The notes beneath the pieces are model-generated. The model was not told the origin of the DNA. It did no database searches and worked only from the letters and a program-made list of their open reading frames with translations. Positions 47,341 through 58,009 of a stretch of DNA of 64,000 bases are shown here, piece after piece; position 1 is the stretch's first letter, and each line of letters opens with the position of its first letter. The translations under genes and the position numbers were made by a program. Location: the NCBI RefSeq assembly GCF_011386835.1, contig NC_088809.1, positions 6,053,501-6,117,500 on the forward strand. Direction: 5' to 3'. This DNA comes from Chrysemys picta bellii. Its lineage: Eukaryota > Chordata > Testudines > Emydidae.

Positions 47341-48225
47341 AAAGGCACATGGGATTCAAAGATTGGGGCCAGAATAGAAACTGGTGTCTGACCACAAGAG
47401 GGAGCTCAGCCAGGCCTGTACCAGGCTCTCAGATATCACAGTGATGGGTAGAGTATAAAAACCTGATAGAATACAATGTTTTGCTTGAGCACTAGGCAAA
47501 GCATGCAGCTAACATGCTCTGTGTATTTCCATGACCCTACAAAGAGTGGCCATCTATCTTGTATGTGCAGACAGGTACCCAAGATGCATTGTACCACTGG
47601 AATAAGATGTTAATGAAGTGGTGAGGAGAAGGATATTGTCTGGTTTTTCTTAAGCAGCAATAAGGTGTTCTCCAAAGCACATCCTCTCGCAACGCCCAAA
47701 CCTCCTTACCCTATGTTCTAAGACCCTGAACTTGGCCACTACCACTCTGCTCCTCCTGCAGCAAACCTCAGAATCAACAAAGCCTGATTCTGTCCTATGC
47801 AGTCTATTTTCCCACCACTGCAAAGAAGCAGTGGAAAAATGAAAGGGGTTATGTATTTAACATTTCTGCACCATTTATTCAAGTTACAGAATATAATAAG
47901 GATTTTGATAGCCTCATGGCAAATGAGCACATGGGCTACACAATACAGGATGGATTTCATTGTAAATGTCAGTGCTGTCTTTTTAGTAACAATGTCAGAT
48001 TAGACATTCCAAGGGGCAAAATGCACTAATATAGTATACTGGCTATCAAGAGTAAAAATGCATTCTTTGTACGGTTTGCATAATGCATTTCTCAGCTGCA
48101 TTGTTTAAAAGGAGAAATATTAAGGCAGATGAAGGGAGAAACTAGAATGAAGACCACTTGTAAGAAAATGCTTGCCAAGGGCATGTTCAAATGAGGACAG
48201 ACACATGGGGTTTGTTTCAAAATGG
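47341..48225. other. no gene recognised
   Basis: Nothing classifiable was seen. The short frames at 47739-48003 on both strands overlap each other and have no recognisable motif. Confidence 0.45.
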
Positions 48226-48230
48226 CAGAA

Positions 48231-49025
48231 AAGGCTGCACTTTTATTAAACAAACATGGTCAACATCCTAGTTAAAGCCCACAGGCAAGACACGTTGGCA
48301 AAGGAGATGGGGATGCAGTCTATCCCTGACCAGCTGCAGAACCCGTTCTGGACCAAACAGTATCCCAGAGCGTCCCATGGTCCTGAGGCTGTAATACCAC
48401 CAAAGGACCAGCCATGTTCTGGCACACTGATGGCTGCCAGGTACCAGTGAGACTGCCAAATTTCATGGTAAGATTGGGGTTTGGTAGGGCTGATTCCTAA
48501 TCCACAAGGAGTATAAAATGGCAGCAGAGATAAGAGATTGCACCCCTAATACTCACTGACACACCCCACAAAGGGGACGCGTCAGGATCCCAACAAGGAC
48601 AGTGAGGGCCAAGGGACAGAGTAGGGGCAAACCAGAAGCTGGGAGTAGCAAAGGAGTTCATACTTGGGTTCCAGGCCAGGGCTGATACCAGGGTTCAGAG
48701 TCTGAGTCAGGTTTTGGTGGCTAAGTCAGGAGGAGAAGTCCAAATCAAGCAGAGGTCAAAGGCAGGAGCTCAGAAGCAGGAATGGTAGTGGCAGCTACAG
48801 GAGATCAACACTGTTGTCTGGACACTTCCTGAAATGCGCTTGGCTTTATATAGGGCAGGGAGCCAATCAGGAACCATGAGGCTGCTGTCTGTCAAACCCT
48901 TGAGGCGAAACTTCCCCTGGTCTGTGTCCACAAGAGATCTGCCTGGTAGCTCTGCAGGCCTGTGGGGCCTTACAGACTGTGCCTATTACATCCCGCTGCC
49001 AGAACCACCTGCCACTAGTCTACAA
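48231..49025 (-). mobile_element. GC-rich block, probable old retroelement fragment
   Basis: Read on the minus strand, the block ends at 48,231-48,252 with AATAAAAGTGCAGCC, the same ending as the block at 10,945-11,850. The inner part at 48,600-48,800 is purine-rich and repetitive ('cagaagctggg', 'caggagctcagaagcagg'). The part at 48,840-48,990 has 'ggctttatatagggcaggg' and 'gagccaatcaggaaccatg', which I recall from repeated turtle sequences. The class is undetermined and no intact ORF is present. Confidence 0.35.
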
Positions 49026-49029
49026 TTGC

Positions 49030-50397
49030 CTAAAAGTTGCAATCTTGCAACAGGAAATGAACTTATCCTATCCATTTTTGTTCCATCCCTTACCATTGAT
49101 GCTGGGAATACTTCAACTAGTGTAGAAGGATCAGGGGAGGATTTCTGAACCAACCACCAAAATGATGTAAAAAATATGGTGTAGAAGACGCCAATTCATG
49201 TTCAGGCTTCTACTTTTAAAATAGAAGAAGGGAATATAGGACATACCATGCTCCCCAGGAAATTCATTAGGATTTCACTTCCCTTGGGGCTCTCCTTAAA
49301 GGTGACCTGTATTTCATGCCACCAAAGGTATGATCTAGTTCACCATGAGAGCTGAAAGAAAGACTATCAGGGAAAATAGCTTTGCTCAGGGGAATGAAGA
49401 TTTGGGCAGGCTAGAGTGGTTAAATTCTTTCCCTTCTCTAGATCTTTTTGGGCTGAGGAAAGAAGACAATCTGGTAGCAGGAGAGATTTTTACAAGTTGT
49501 GCCTACTCTGTACCCTTCTGAATACGTGCTTTGAGACTTGCGATGATCAGACATATTTCCCTCTGAGCGACTTACTTTTCTTAGGAAGTAGAGTGGAATT
49601 AAATTAGGATTTTCACTTTAAAAGTTAAAAGCCACATTCACCTTTTCAGTTGTCTTCTACATCCTTCTCCTCTCTACTTTTCTTCGATCCCCCCTTTCTT
49701 CTGATTTCAACCCCGATGTCAGCCCCTCTTTCTGCTCTTCTCTTTTACTGATCCAAGTTGCTCCAAGTTATTTTGAACTTGGTAGGACCAGCACTCACTG
49801 CAATAACACATGTTCCACGAAATGAAGAAAAGTTCTTTTTCCACATCAGATCTGAATTCACAGCTCTGGTTTTCTTCTCCCACAGCTGGTGATATCAATA
49901 CCCAAAACAGAGCAGAAAACTGCTTGCATTCCTTATTTTGTTTAGAGTGATACAATCAGCTAGTGCATGGGATTCACAGAACTTTGAAATCAGTGCTTGA
50001 TAGGTAAAGTAAATAAAAGAGGGTATGAAACCATTCCAAAATTACTTTATTAGATATTTATCAGTTCTCTTAATGATTAGTGATCTTCACTATATTTAAG
50101 GGGGAAAAGCAGTATTTAATCATTAACTATGGTGTGATCACTCCCTATATGCATGGTGCAAAATTAAAATCACTTGAGTTCAGTATAAGAGAATTCCTAA
50201 CCTGTTCACCACAGCTCAGCATCCTGTCTCCTATGCTCCATGATAACAAGTGGTCCTTAGAGCTTCTTCTCTCACAGTGCTGAAGCACCTTTGTCTTCAA
50301 GCCATGCTGCTTCCTGTAAACTGAAGCCCAGTCCAGGAGACTTTAGAACTTCCAGAGACCTTTTTTGAGCAAGTAAATGCAAAATCTGAACCACTCT
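49030..50397. other. no confident gene; weak exon-like frame at 49,719-49,955
   Basis: The 78-codon minus-strand frame at 49719-49955 reads protein-like in its middle (PAVGEENQSCEFRSDVEKEL, then FISWNMCYCSEC). It has an AG acceptor-like site before CTGTGGGAG and a GTGAGT donor-like site after TATTGCA, which would bound an exon of roughly 85 bp. I do not recognise the peptide, so this may be chance. Confidence 0.2.
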
Positions 50398-50540
50398 TTA
50401 TATCCTATACAGCTGCTTCATGAGTTCCTTTGGTGCAAATTCAAAGTCTGCAAATGGCATCCTAATTAGAATGGCAGCAATTACACAGGAGAAAAGAATC
50501 AAAATGCAACATAAGATTGCAGGGATGGGAGAAGTGGGAG
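50398..50540 (-). CDS. candidate terminal exon with a transmembrane segment (unrecognised)
   Basis: On the minus strand, a pyrimidine-rich tract ending in CTTGTTACCTGCAG precedes a frame that reads PTSPIPAILCCILILFSC, then VIAAILIRMPFADFEF, then APKELMKQLYRI and a TAA stop. The segment ILCCILILFSCVIAAILI is long and hydrophobic enough to cross a membrane, followed by a short tail with charged residues. This is the shape of the last exon of a type-I membrane protein. I do not recognise the family. The open frame continues upstream of the acceptor to 50,643 without known motifs. No clear AATAAA was found close downstream. It may equally be a chance frame. Confidence 0.2.
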
Positions 50541-50649
50541 CTGCAGGTAACAAGGAGAGATTCTGTACAAATAAATCTAAAGACCTACGGCGAGAGAGGG
50601 AGAAATAGCTACAAAATGGGAGGACACTCACACCCACAGGCACTCACAC

Positions 50650-53600
50650 CCACTGCATCAAAGACAGTTTGTTTTCATCTTGTCTCCTTAGCAATTCCTT
50701 TAGTTACTTTTCCCTGTAACCAGGAACTACAGGGGATCACAGAGGATCGCCAATGATGTAGTTCACAAGATGAAAAAAATCTGAGAACCACTAAGATGCT
50801 CTAGAACTCACATGACAGGGTCCATGGTTTCCCTATGGATAGCCTCAAACAGCTAATTCTAGAATAGCCTGACTTGCTGCCACCAGCAGCTTCTATGAAC
50901 CTCTTTGTAAACCAAGATCTGTCAGGCTCAATTTTATTATTTCCAGGGACCATTTTATCAGACCTTTGCAGCCAGCACCCAACTTACTTGTTTCCATGGT
51001 CTTCAGGTTGGCAGTGGTTTACACATCTCAATATGTTTTCTCAGCAGTTGCACAAATCATTATACTTTCTGGCTGCTTAAGATATTTTAAACCACCGGCA
51101 TGGTAGCCATTGCTCCCGAATTATTTACTGACACATACAAGTACCATTTACTGCTGCTCAGAGCTGAGCTTGCGTCTGCTTTCCTTGTTGGGGAATTTCA
51201 ACAGAAAGCGTGAGCTGCCAAACAATTTTTTCCAGAAGCTGTTAATGAAAATATAATGAAGATATATTGCCTCACCATTGTATAACCTCTGGTTCACAGT
51301 AAACTCCTCAGTTGTCTTTCTTCAGACCACAATAGCTCATTTGCATAGACACATTATGGACATTATATTTCTCTACCTGCAGGGAACTCTTGTGAACAAA
51401 ACACTTGGGCCCACACTCTCAGCTAGCCTAAATTGGCATAGCCCACTAACTTCAATGGTGCCTTGCCAATTTACACCAGCTGAGTATATGGCCACTGGTT
51501 TATAAATTATCTATCAAAACTGAAAAATCCATCTTTAGTTCCCATGATAATCCTGATGAAGGGGACAGAGGAGATGGGATTTCCCTACATAGTAAGAGAA
51601 AAATGCACAAAGGTCATTTACAAGATCTATGTGGTCATTAATCAGTACTTAAAATGTAACATTTATTAAACAGGGCCAGATTCTCTTTACTCACATTGAA
51701 TATTATCACAGTCCATGAGCAATTCAGCAGAACTGGACTATTTAACTCAATGGAACTGTTTGTGGAGTTAGGTACTAAGCGACAGTAAGGAAGGTAGAAG
51801 AAGGCTGTTAATTTTGGTCAGCTTTACAAATACAGAGCACTCAATTTGTAAGATAGCTGGGAAATATTCCCATTGGTGAATATTCCTGGAGTGCAAACAC
51901 ACCAACTAAATATCCCTCTCTACCCCTGTATGCACAAAAAACAGGGTGCACATAAAATCGTCATATAGCTATTAGACTGAGAAACACACACACATATTGC
52001 ACATACAATAAAAATACACTCTCTTCTGAAACAACCACTGTAAATCAACCAAGGAAGCCACTGTTCGGTCCACAATAGGATGTTTATGCAACATTTAAAG
52101 ACACAATGGAATTTAACCTGTAATTTAACAGTAGGGACTGCCACCTTACACACCCCTCAAGTGCTGTCCTGCCATGCTGTTGTGTTAATGACCTCACAGC
52201 AGTAGACAGATCCTGTCCTTCTGCTTTTCTTTCTCACTGAATGATTTCCCTAAAGCCAAAGCTGGGCAAAATGCCACTAATGCTGCCGTAAAACTCCCAC
52301 TGCGTTAGGAGGGAGGCAGGCGACTGAGGGGTCCGAGGTAATCAAGCTTACAGATTAAGGCTCACTAAAGCTACAAGATCAGCACAGCTCAGGGTGTTTA
52401 TTAACTCTTTAAATGACAAGACTTATGAGTCTGTATCTCAGCACAAGAATAAATAGGACATTTTCTAACTAGCTTTGATAGCTCAACTATTTTGCAAGAT
52501 TAATTCTATTTCATCACAAAATTATAACTTGCGAAGAATAAAAAAAAATCTTTAAACCTGTTTGGATCAATGTCATCCCACAATATTCTTCAAACTATAC
52601 CATCATACAACATCCAAATGAACATAGTAATATTATTGAAATTAAAGATGTTAATTATTCTTCCATTTATAAAAATAATATGTTTTAAAGCAACCATGTA
52701 CGCTGAATATCAATTAAACATATCAAATCTAGCTCCCGTGACAAAACTAAAGTACTGAGCTGGAAATGTTTCGTTTTATCAGTGAAGAATGGGTTAATTT
52801 TGGAATATAAAATGGGGTTGGTACAATCTGGGTGTGGGTTTTTTTGTTTGTTTGTTTTGCTTTTTAAACGCAAAGCAAAATATACTCTACAGATGCTTGA
52901 TTAAAATGCAACAGCTGTTTATGGTGGCGCATTTTCCGCTAATTTACTAGGGCAGATTTTTCAAGGAGCCTTGTTTTAGTTGCATCTTCATTTGCATAAA
53001 GCATGCACATAACAGAGCTGCCGTTCCAGTTGTCCCTGTTTGCTTTGGTTAATATTTGAATCATATGACACAAATTCAAATTAAATTAAGCAATCCACTC
53101 CAGCGAAGGGGGGGAAAAAGTCAATAGGTTTTTAGTCATGAAGTAATTACAGTAGAGCTCAAATAGCAAGTTCATACACCTCACTCACATCATCTAACTG
53201 AATATGTCTTTAGCTTCTAAGTTCAAACCATTTTATTTCTAGGCATTGTACCCAATTAACATTTAAGCCACTCTTCATATCTGTCCTTAATTTAGAGTCC
53301 CTTAAGTTTTATTTTTTATTTCTCCTTTGTTTATTTGATCTATTACACTTATTAAGCTTGATGACTAAGCCAAAGCATTAACAAATACTAAAGGGTTTAT
53401 GTAAATTATAGTGACAAACAAAAAACAGATTACAATGATAACATTGTTAAGTGAATGAGACAACAAGGACTACCGCTTTCCTATCATAAATCGAAGCAGA
53501 TGAATTTGGACTTTCTTGATGGTAGCAGCAGCAAGCCTTAATCACTGAACGCCAATACAGCCTGGTTTCCATAGGGTAATGACCCATCTATATATAACAA

Positions 53601-54240
53601 GGGTCTCATTCATCATAATTCACAAAAAAAAACTTTAGCCAAGCTAATGGAGGGAATGTGTGAAAAGTGATTGGATGGGTAAAACTGTATGGGGCTGGAA
53701 AGGCTCTAATTGATTTTATTGTGCTGTGCCCAAGCCTCCTGCACAGTACATCAGATCTTTATCTAACTGCATTTCAATTGATTTTCACTGATAGGCTTCT
53801 TTCTTATGTCTAAGGCTTAAGTACTAAACTAATAAAAGGATAAAAGACTTTGTAATACAGATTTTGAAAATAACGTCCACACATGATGTCTGTGGAAGGA
53901 AATTGTATGATATGTGTTTGCCCTCCAAAGTGACTAAAACCAAATGCAATAACACAAATGCAACTAATATAAGGAACTGTCATGGGAAAAAGAACCTATA
54001 ATACATAGGCCAAAGTCAGGCTTGGTCTTGACTTCAGTGGGAGTTGCACCTGATTTTGGCCAACACGTCAAGCTATGTTGAAAGAGTAACATTTCAACGT
54101 TGACACTTTGGTAGCTCTGCGGAGACTTTAATATTAAGCATGCTGATAAAAGAGTTCAAAGATAAGGGGAAAACAGAGACAATTCTTTTATAATGGTTGT
54201 CTTTGCAAAATGATGTTCTTGTGACTTTAAAACTCAAAAC
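50650..54240. other. AT-rich sequence with scattered weak repeats
   Basis: No exon was recognised. A 'cttcaatggtgcc' palindromic-type repeat lies at about 51,405-51,485 and a 'ctcaatggaac' one at about 51,660-51,770. The parts at 52,900-53,130 (octamer ATTTGCAT and a forkhead-like TGTTTGC) and 53,330-53,800 are repeat-free and may be conserved regulatory DNA. A palindromic repeat 'ggccaaagtcagg...tgattttggcc' lies at 54,008-54,062. Confidence 0.35.
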
Positions 54241-54249
54241 TTCTTAATT

Positions 54250-54543
54250 CTACAACAGAAGAACTACTGCAGACAGAATTCTCCGTAATGCAGCAAAGCT
54301 ACTGTATGGGCTCAAATCTTTGACGTGGTCTGTTCCAGCCCCAGAATGTGATTGATTCAGGTTTCCTAACACATGAGGATGAAGGTGGGTGCTGGTAACG
54401 TTCATACAGAGGAAATCTGAGTAGCCAATGGAATAAGCGACAGGTCTACCTATAGGAAAACTGTCAAATGGGGAAAACTGACAGCAAGAAAAACCATTTA
54501 AAGCTAAATAAGTGAAAACTACCAATACAAGACAGATTTTCAT
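54250..54543 (-). CDS. candidate small secreted-protein frame (unrecognised)
   Basis: The 97-codon minus-strand frame begins MKICLVLVVFTYLALNGFSC, which has the charged start, hydrophobic core and small residues of a signal peptide. The remainder (residues 21-97) includes several histidines, two possible N-glycosylation sites (NVT near residue 48 and NQS near 64) and a hydrophobic end. I do not recognise it. It lies about 3.7 kb upstream, on the same strand, of the transmembrane exon candidate at 50.4 kb, so a two-exon relationship is conceivable but unsupported. A chance frame is the main alternative. Confidence 0.15.
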   Translation of the reverse strand: MKICLVLVVFTYLALNGFSCCQFSPFDSFPIGRPVAYSIGYSDFLCMNVTSTHLHPHVLGNLNQSHSGAGTDHVKDLSPYSSFAALRRILSAVVLLL

Positions 54544-54544
54544 T

Positions 54545-55769
54545 TACATTTTACATCTCATGCCATTGTTTGCTATTACTATTACAGACTCCAGTATCTG
54601 CTAGCTTGTAACATCTGTATAACAAATGAAAATGTATAATGGTTGTTCTGGTTTTGTGTTCCTTTACGAGGCTTGGTGTTGATAATCTCCAAAGCACACC
54701 CATGATTCTTTAAATTAAACATAAGAATCTTGTCTCACAGTACAGCTAAGTTATCCATGTGTAAGAGCCCAAGCCAAGTAATTACACATCCGCTCAAAGG
54801 ATTAGACACAAGATTTCTTTAAATTTTTAATAAAACTGCACAGCTGTTGTAGGGAAAAACTCTTTTGTTCTAGGTTTTTTAAAACCATTAAGCTCAAAAT
54901 GATTCACAGTTATGCTTCAAGAAAAGTACTTCAGAAGTATTTCTGTAAGGCACTTTTTTTTAGTAGATTTAACATAATTTAACCTCATGGCAAGAGATTT
55001 GAGTCTGGGAAAACCTAAAAGAAAGATATTTGATAACAAAAATTAAGAAAATGTCTGTGCCCTGACTAGAAGATATGCAATAATGTATTATTTAATGACA
55101 TAACCACTCATAGTTGCATTAACTGTTCCCCATAATTTGTTACTCTTATTTTCATGCAGTTATTCTCTGGGACAGTGATATCAAATAAGGTGCCAAAGAA
55201 AGTTAAGGGACTGTACATAATTAATTTACTAGTTTAATCATAGCATCCTCACAATACCTAAATTGCTAATCAACAAAGCACAGGCGGATACTTTTTTCTT
55301 ACCTCTAGAATTCAAATAATTTTTAGAAATATGCTTTTTGTTCTACATTTACTGCAATAAACTTCTGCAATAACATTAAATGCTGCTGAACAACCACAAT
55401 ACACAAGAATTAGGATATAAAATACAGTATGTAGCTATACTTATAATGAACCTGAATCTCAAAACATTTTAATGAACCAGAGCTGACTTTGATTGGTGTC
55501 AAAGCCCAGAGCACAGGTTAGCGTCTACCCTCTCCCACATTGCCAACCCTTGCTACAACATTTATCAATTTACCTTCTTGATCTCTCAAGCAGGTCACGT
55601 TTTCTAATCAGCCACCAGATCTCAGACCCACATCCAAATTAAATTACTGAATGAAGACAGCTCAGAAAGTAGACTTGCATAAAAGAATGAGCACAAAAAA
55701 TATACTGAAATGCTGACTATATCAACAGCTGACCCTACATGGATTTAGTTTTTAATACTTCCATATAAA
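54545..55769. other. AT-rich sequence, no gene recognised
   Basis: Nothing classifiable was seen in this stretch. Confidence 0.5.
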
Positions 55770-55903
55770 CATGAAAAGCTAGCCATTTCCATTACATGCA
55801 TCTGACGAAGTGGGTACTCACCCACGAAAGCTTATGCTCCAATACATTTGTTAGTCTTGAAGGCGCCACAGGACCCTCTGTTGCTTTTTCCATGAAAAGT
55901 TAG
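55770..55903 (+). mobile_element. 5'-truncated Penelope-like tail with target duplication
   Basis: The plus-strand tail runs from 'attacatgcatctgacgaag' to 'gccacaggaccctctgttgc' and a short T run (about 55,783-55,890). It is flanked by catgaaaagctag (55,770-55,782) and catgaaaagttag (55,891-55,903), a 13-bp duplication with one mismatch. This copy has no inverted arm. It carries the best-preserved hammerhead-like core of the window. Confidence 0.8.
55796..55840 (+). ncRNA. hammerhead-ribozyme-like motif, best-preserved core (copy D)
   Basis: The motif reads CTGACGA (55,802-55,808), a perfect 6-bp stem II GTGGGT/ACCCAC with loop ACTC (55,810-55,825), GAAA (55,826-55,829), then a minimal stem III AGC-TTAT-GCT and C at the cleavage position (about 55,839). 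All fixed core bases of a type-I hammerhead are present. The weak point is stem I: the bases 5' of the core (catgcat) do not pair convincingly with those 3' of the cleavage site (caatacattt). Function in cis is therefore uncertain; a dimeric or longer-range pairing is possible. Confidence 0.55.
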
Positions 55904-56088
55904 TTACAGAAATCTGTGCTGCTCAAGATGACAATCCATGAAATTTGCCCTTAAAACCTACTACTTCCCTGAATGCTTTCTATTTTGGACTCCCCACCAA
56001 GCGGTCTATACATTCCTTTACCTAAACATTGCCCTGTGTTTTATATTGTCTATGCTGGACAACTCTTCAGGGTTTGGGTTATGTCAAA

Positions 56089-56206
56089 GGCCCCAATTCT
56101 GCAAATACTTATGCACATGCTTGTGAGTAGCCTCATGGACTTCGATTAAACTACTCAAGTGTTTGAAATTAGATGCATGTGTGTAAGTGTTTGCAGGATC
56201 AGGACC
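56089..56206. repeat. palindromic interspersed repeat
   Basis: The left end 'ggccccaattctgcaaatac' and the right end 'gtgtttgcaggatcaggacc' are inverted relatives. The centre has 'gagtagcctcatggacttcg'. It is a well-formed member of the common sauropsid palindromic repeats. Confidence 0.65.
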
Positions 56207-56752
56207 ATATTTAGAGCAGCATCTAAATTCATGGTGCTGTTCAAATATTAATAACACCAGTTCAGATGTACCATGTAAGTATTTTCATATGGGACTTTTG
56301 CTATAAATTTAGTTAAAGATCAGGAGTAACTGTATGTGTTTATTTCTTTTTATTTTCCATTGTTTTAATATTTAATATTTTCAAAACTAACATTCAATCA
56401 TGAAGAAAATGAAGACAATGTCCTAGAATGCAATTCAGTTCAGACTTATTGTAATAAATGTGGAGTAAAGGAGACATAAAATATCAGGGGACTTTAAAGA
56501 GAAAAATATTTATACTACCAAATTCTTAGGTTGCTTTGTGGTTTTTATTGTATTCTGTATATTTTTTCTACCTACATAAGGGCAGGGCACTGCTCTCTTT
56601 TCCATCCTGTTCAGACTCTTTTTAATATGTACACCCCTTGTCTCTGCAATAGCAAAACTATGACACTGGTGTAGGGGAAAAAAACATTAGGCCTATATTT
56701 TAGGCTTGGATTTTCAAGAAGCCTAAGTCCCATTGATAGACAATGGTATTTA

Positions 56753-57300
56753 GGGCTTGTCTACAGTAGAACATTCACTGGCATTATTACATAGGTATAA
56801 TTATACCACAATAGTTACACCAGTATAACTCCACTTTTAGGCTAGGTCTACACTACCCGCCTGAATCGGCGGGTAGAAATCGACCTCTCGGGGATTGATT
56901 TATCGCATCCCATCGGGACGCGACAATCGATCCCCGAATCGACGCTCTTACTCCACCAGCGGAGGTGGGAGTAAGCGCCGTCGACAGGAAGCCGCAGAAG
57001 TCGATTTTGCCGCCGTCCTCACAGCGGGGTAAGTCGGCTGCGATACGTCGAATTCAGCTACGCTATTCACGTAGCTGAATTTGCGTATCTTAAATCGACT
57101 CCCCCCTGTAGTGTAGATGTACCCATAGAGGCTCTTATTCTGGAATAACAACGCCTTTTTCTGGTTCATCTTATATCACTTTGGAAGTGATATAAACTAA
57201 AGCAAGAAAATATATTTATTCCAAAATAAGAGTGTCCACACAAGGCGTTATAGGGGCATAACTATCCCATTATCACTATAGCAGATACATTACTGTGAAC
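56753..57300. mobile_element. older palindromic DNA transposon, interrupted at 56,840-57,124
   Basis: The left part (56,753-56,839) starts GGGCTTGTCTACAG and has 'ataattataccacaatagtt' and 'acaccagtataactcc'. The right part (57,125 to about 57,300) has 'ggctcttattctggaataac', a perfect 'ttatatcactt/aagtgatataa' hairpin at about 57,171-57,195, 'ttattccaaaataagagtgt' and 'gcataactatcccatt'. These are consecutive parts of one palindromic, non-coding element. A younger transposon sits between them. Confidence 0.6.
56840..57124. mobile_element. young GC-rich non-autonomous DNA transposon nested in the older one
   Basis: The ends GGCTAGGTCTACACTACC and, in reverse complement, GGGTACATCTACACTACAGG are terminal inverted repeats. 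The interior has several perfect fold-backs, such as 'cccgcctgaatcggcggg', 'ggggattgat...atcgatcccc' and 'attcagctacgctattcacg/tagctgaat'. It is GC-rich and rich in undecayed CpG, which points to a recent insertion. At 285 bp it encodes nothing. The minus-strand frame at 56948-57169 is an artefact. Confidence 0.75.
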
Positions 57301-57310
57301 ATAAGCTCAG

Positions 57311-57411
57311 TGAAAGTGCTGCTATTTAAAAAAAACTAACAAAAACTAGACTGCTATTTGTGCACACTCTCTTTCAAAGATGCACATCATAATGGCTTGG
57401 ATTTTCAAGAT
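57311..57411. repeat. repeat unit shared with 59,286-59,396
   Basis: The stretch starts 'gaaagtgctgctattta', continues with an A-rich part and 'actagactgc', 'gcacactctctttcaaaga', and ends in 'atggcttggattttcaa'. The same series occurs at 59,286-59,396 in the same orientation. It could be a local duplication or two copies of a repeat that I do not know. Confidence 0.65.
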
Positions 57412-57540
57412 CACCTAAGTGATTTGTGCTCCTAAATCAATTAGGTGCTTTTGAAAATCCCACCCTAACTCCCTGCCGCTCCATATTTAAGCATCTAATT
57501 AAGGAGGACTTGATTTTCAAAAGAACTGAACTCCTAATAT
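57392..57540. repeat. palindromic 'gattttcaa' interspersed repeat
   Basis: It contains 'ggcttggattttcaagatc', 'ttaggtgcttttgaaaatcc' and 'ggacttgattttcaaaag', the alternating orientation typical of the palindromic repeat also seen at 15,245. Confidence 0.45.
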
Positions 57541-57580
57541 GCCGCTGTCTTCAACAAGATCAATGGATGCTTGACACTTC

Positions 57581-57690
57581 TATAAGGCCAGCCATACTGG
57601 GTCAGACCAAAGGTCCATCTAACCCAGTATCCTGTCTTCTGACAGTGGCCAATGCAAGGTGCCTCAGAGGGAACGAAGAGAACAGGTAAT
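57581..57690 (-). mobile_element. CR1 LINE 3' terminus (short copy)
   Basis: The stretch reads 'ccatactgggtcagaccaaa', 'ggtccatctaacccagtatc', 'ctgtcttctgacagtggcc', 'agagggaacgaagagaacag'. It is the same terminus as the left edge of the CR1 at 35,402, here truncated after about 110 bp. The 3' end is on the left, so it reads on the minus strand. The frame at 57426-57689 crosses it by chance. Confidence 0.8.
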
Positions 57691-57889
57691 CATCAAGTGA
57701 AAACCAGGTCACTTATTTAAGTGCCTAAATATGGAGGAGCCTTACTTTAAGGTTGCTATTTTTTATAATCTTGGTCTTAACGAATGCCAAAGTACTCTTC
57801 TCTTTGGAATGCTGAAGTCTTCTCTAGTACATTTGGGTTTTTTTAAATGCATAATAGATTAATACTCATCTAATGGGACAGACTACAAG

Positions 57890-58005
57890 TGTAGGAACGA
57901 TCCTGCAAGACAATTAATGCCTTCACTGACCATGAAATCAATGGAAATGCAGATGATCAGCACCTTCCAGGAAGCACTCTGCACCTTGAAGGGTCAGGAC
58001 CATAA
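57890..58005. repeat. diverged palindromic 'atcctgcaa' interspersed repeat
   Basis: The left end 'aacgatcctgcaagac' and the right end 'ttgaagggtcaggacc' bracket 'catgaaatcaatggaaatgc'. It is a diverged member of the common palindromic repeats. Confidence 0.5.
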
Positions 58006-58009
58006 AAGC

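Noticed and set aside
50398..54543. A two-exon gene joining the signal-peptide frame and the transmembrane exon
   Set aside because: No matching splice donor was found in the upstream frame that could be supported, and neither peptide is recognised; reported as separate weak candidates.
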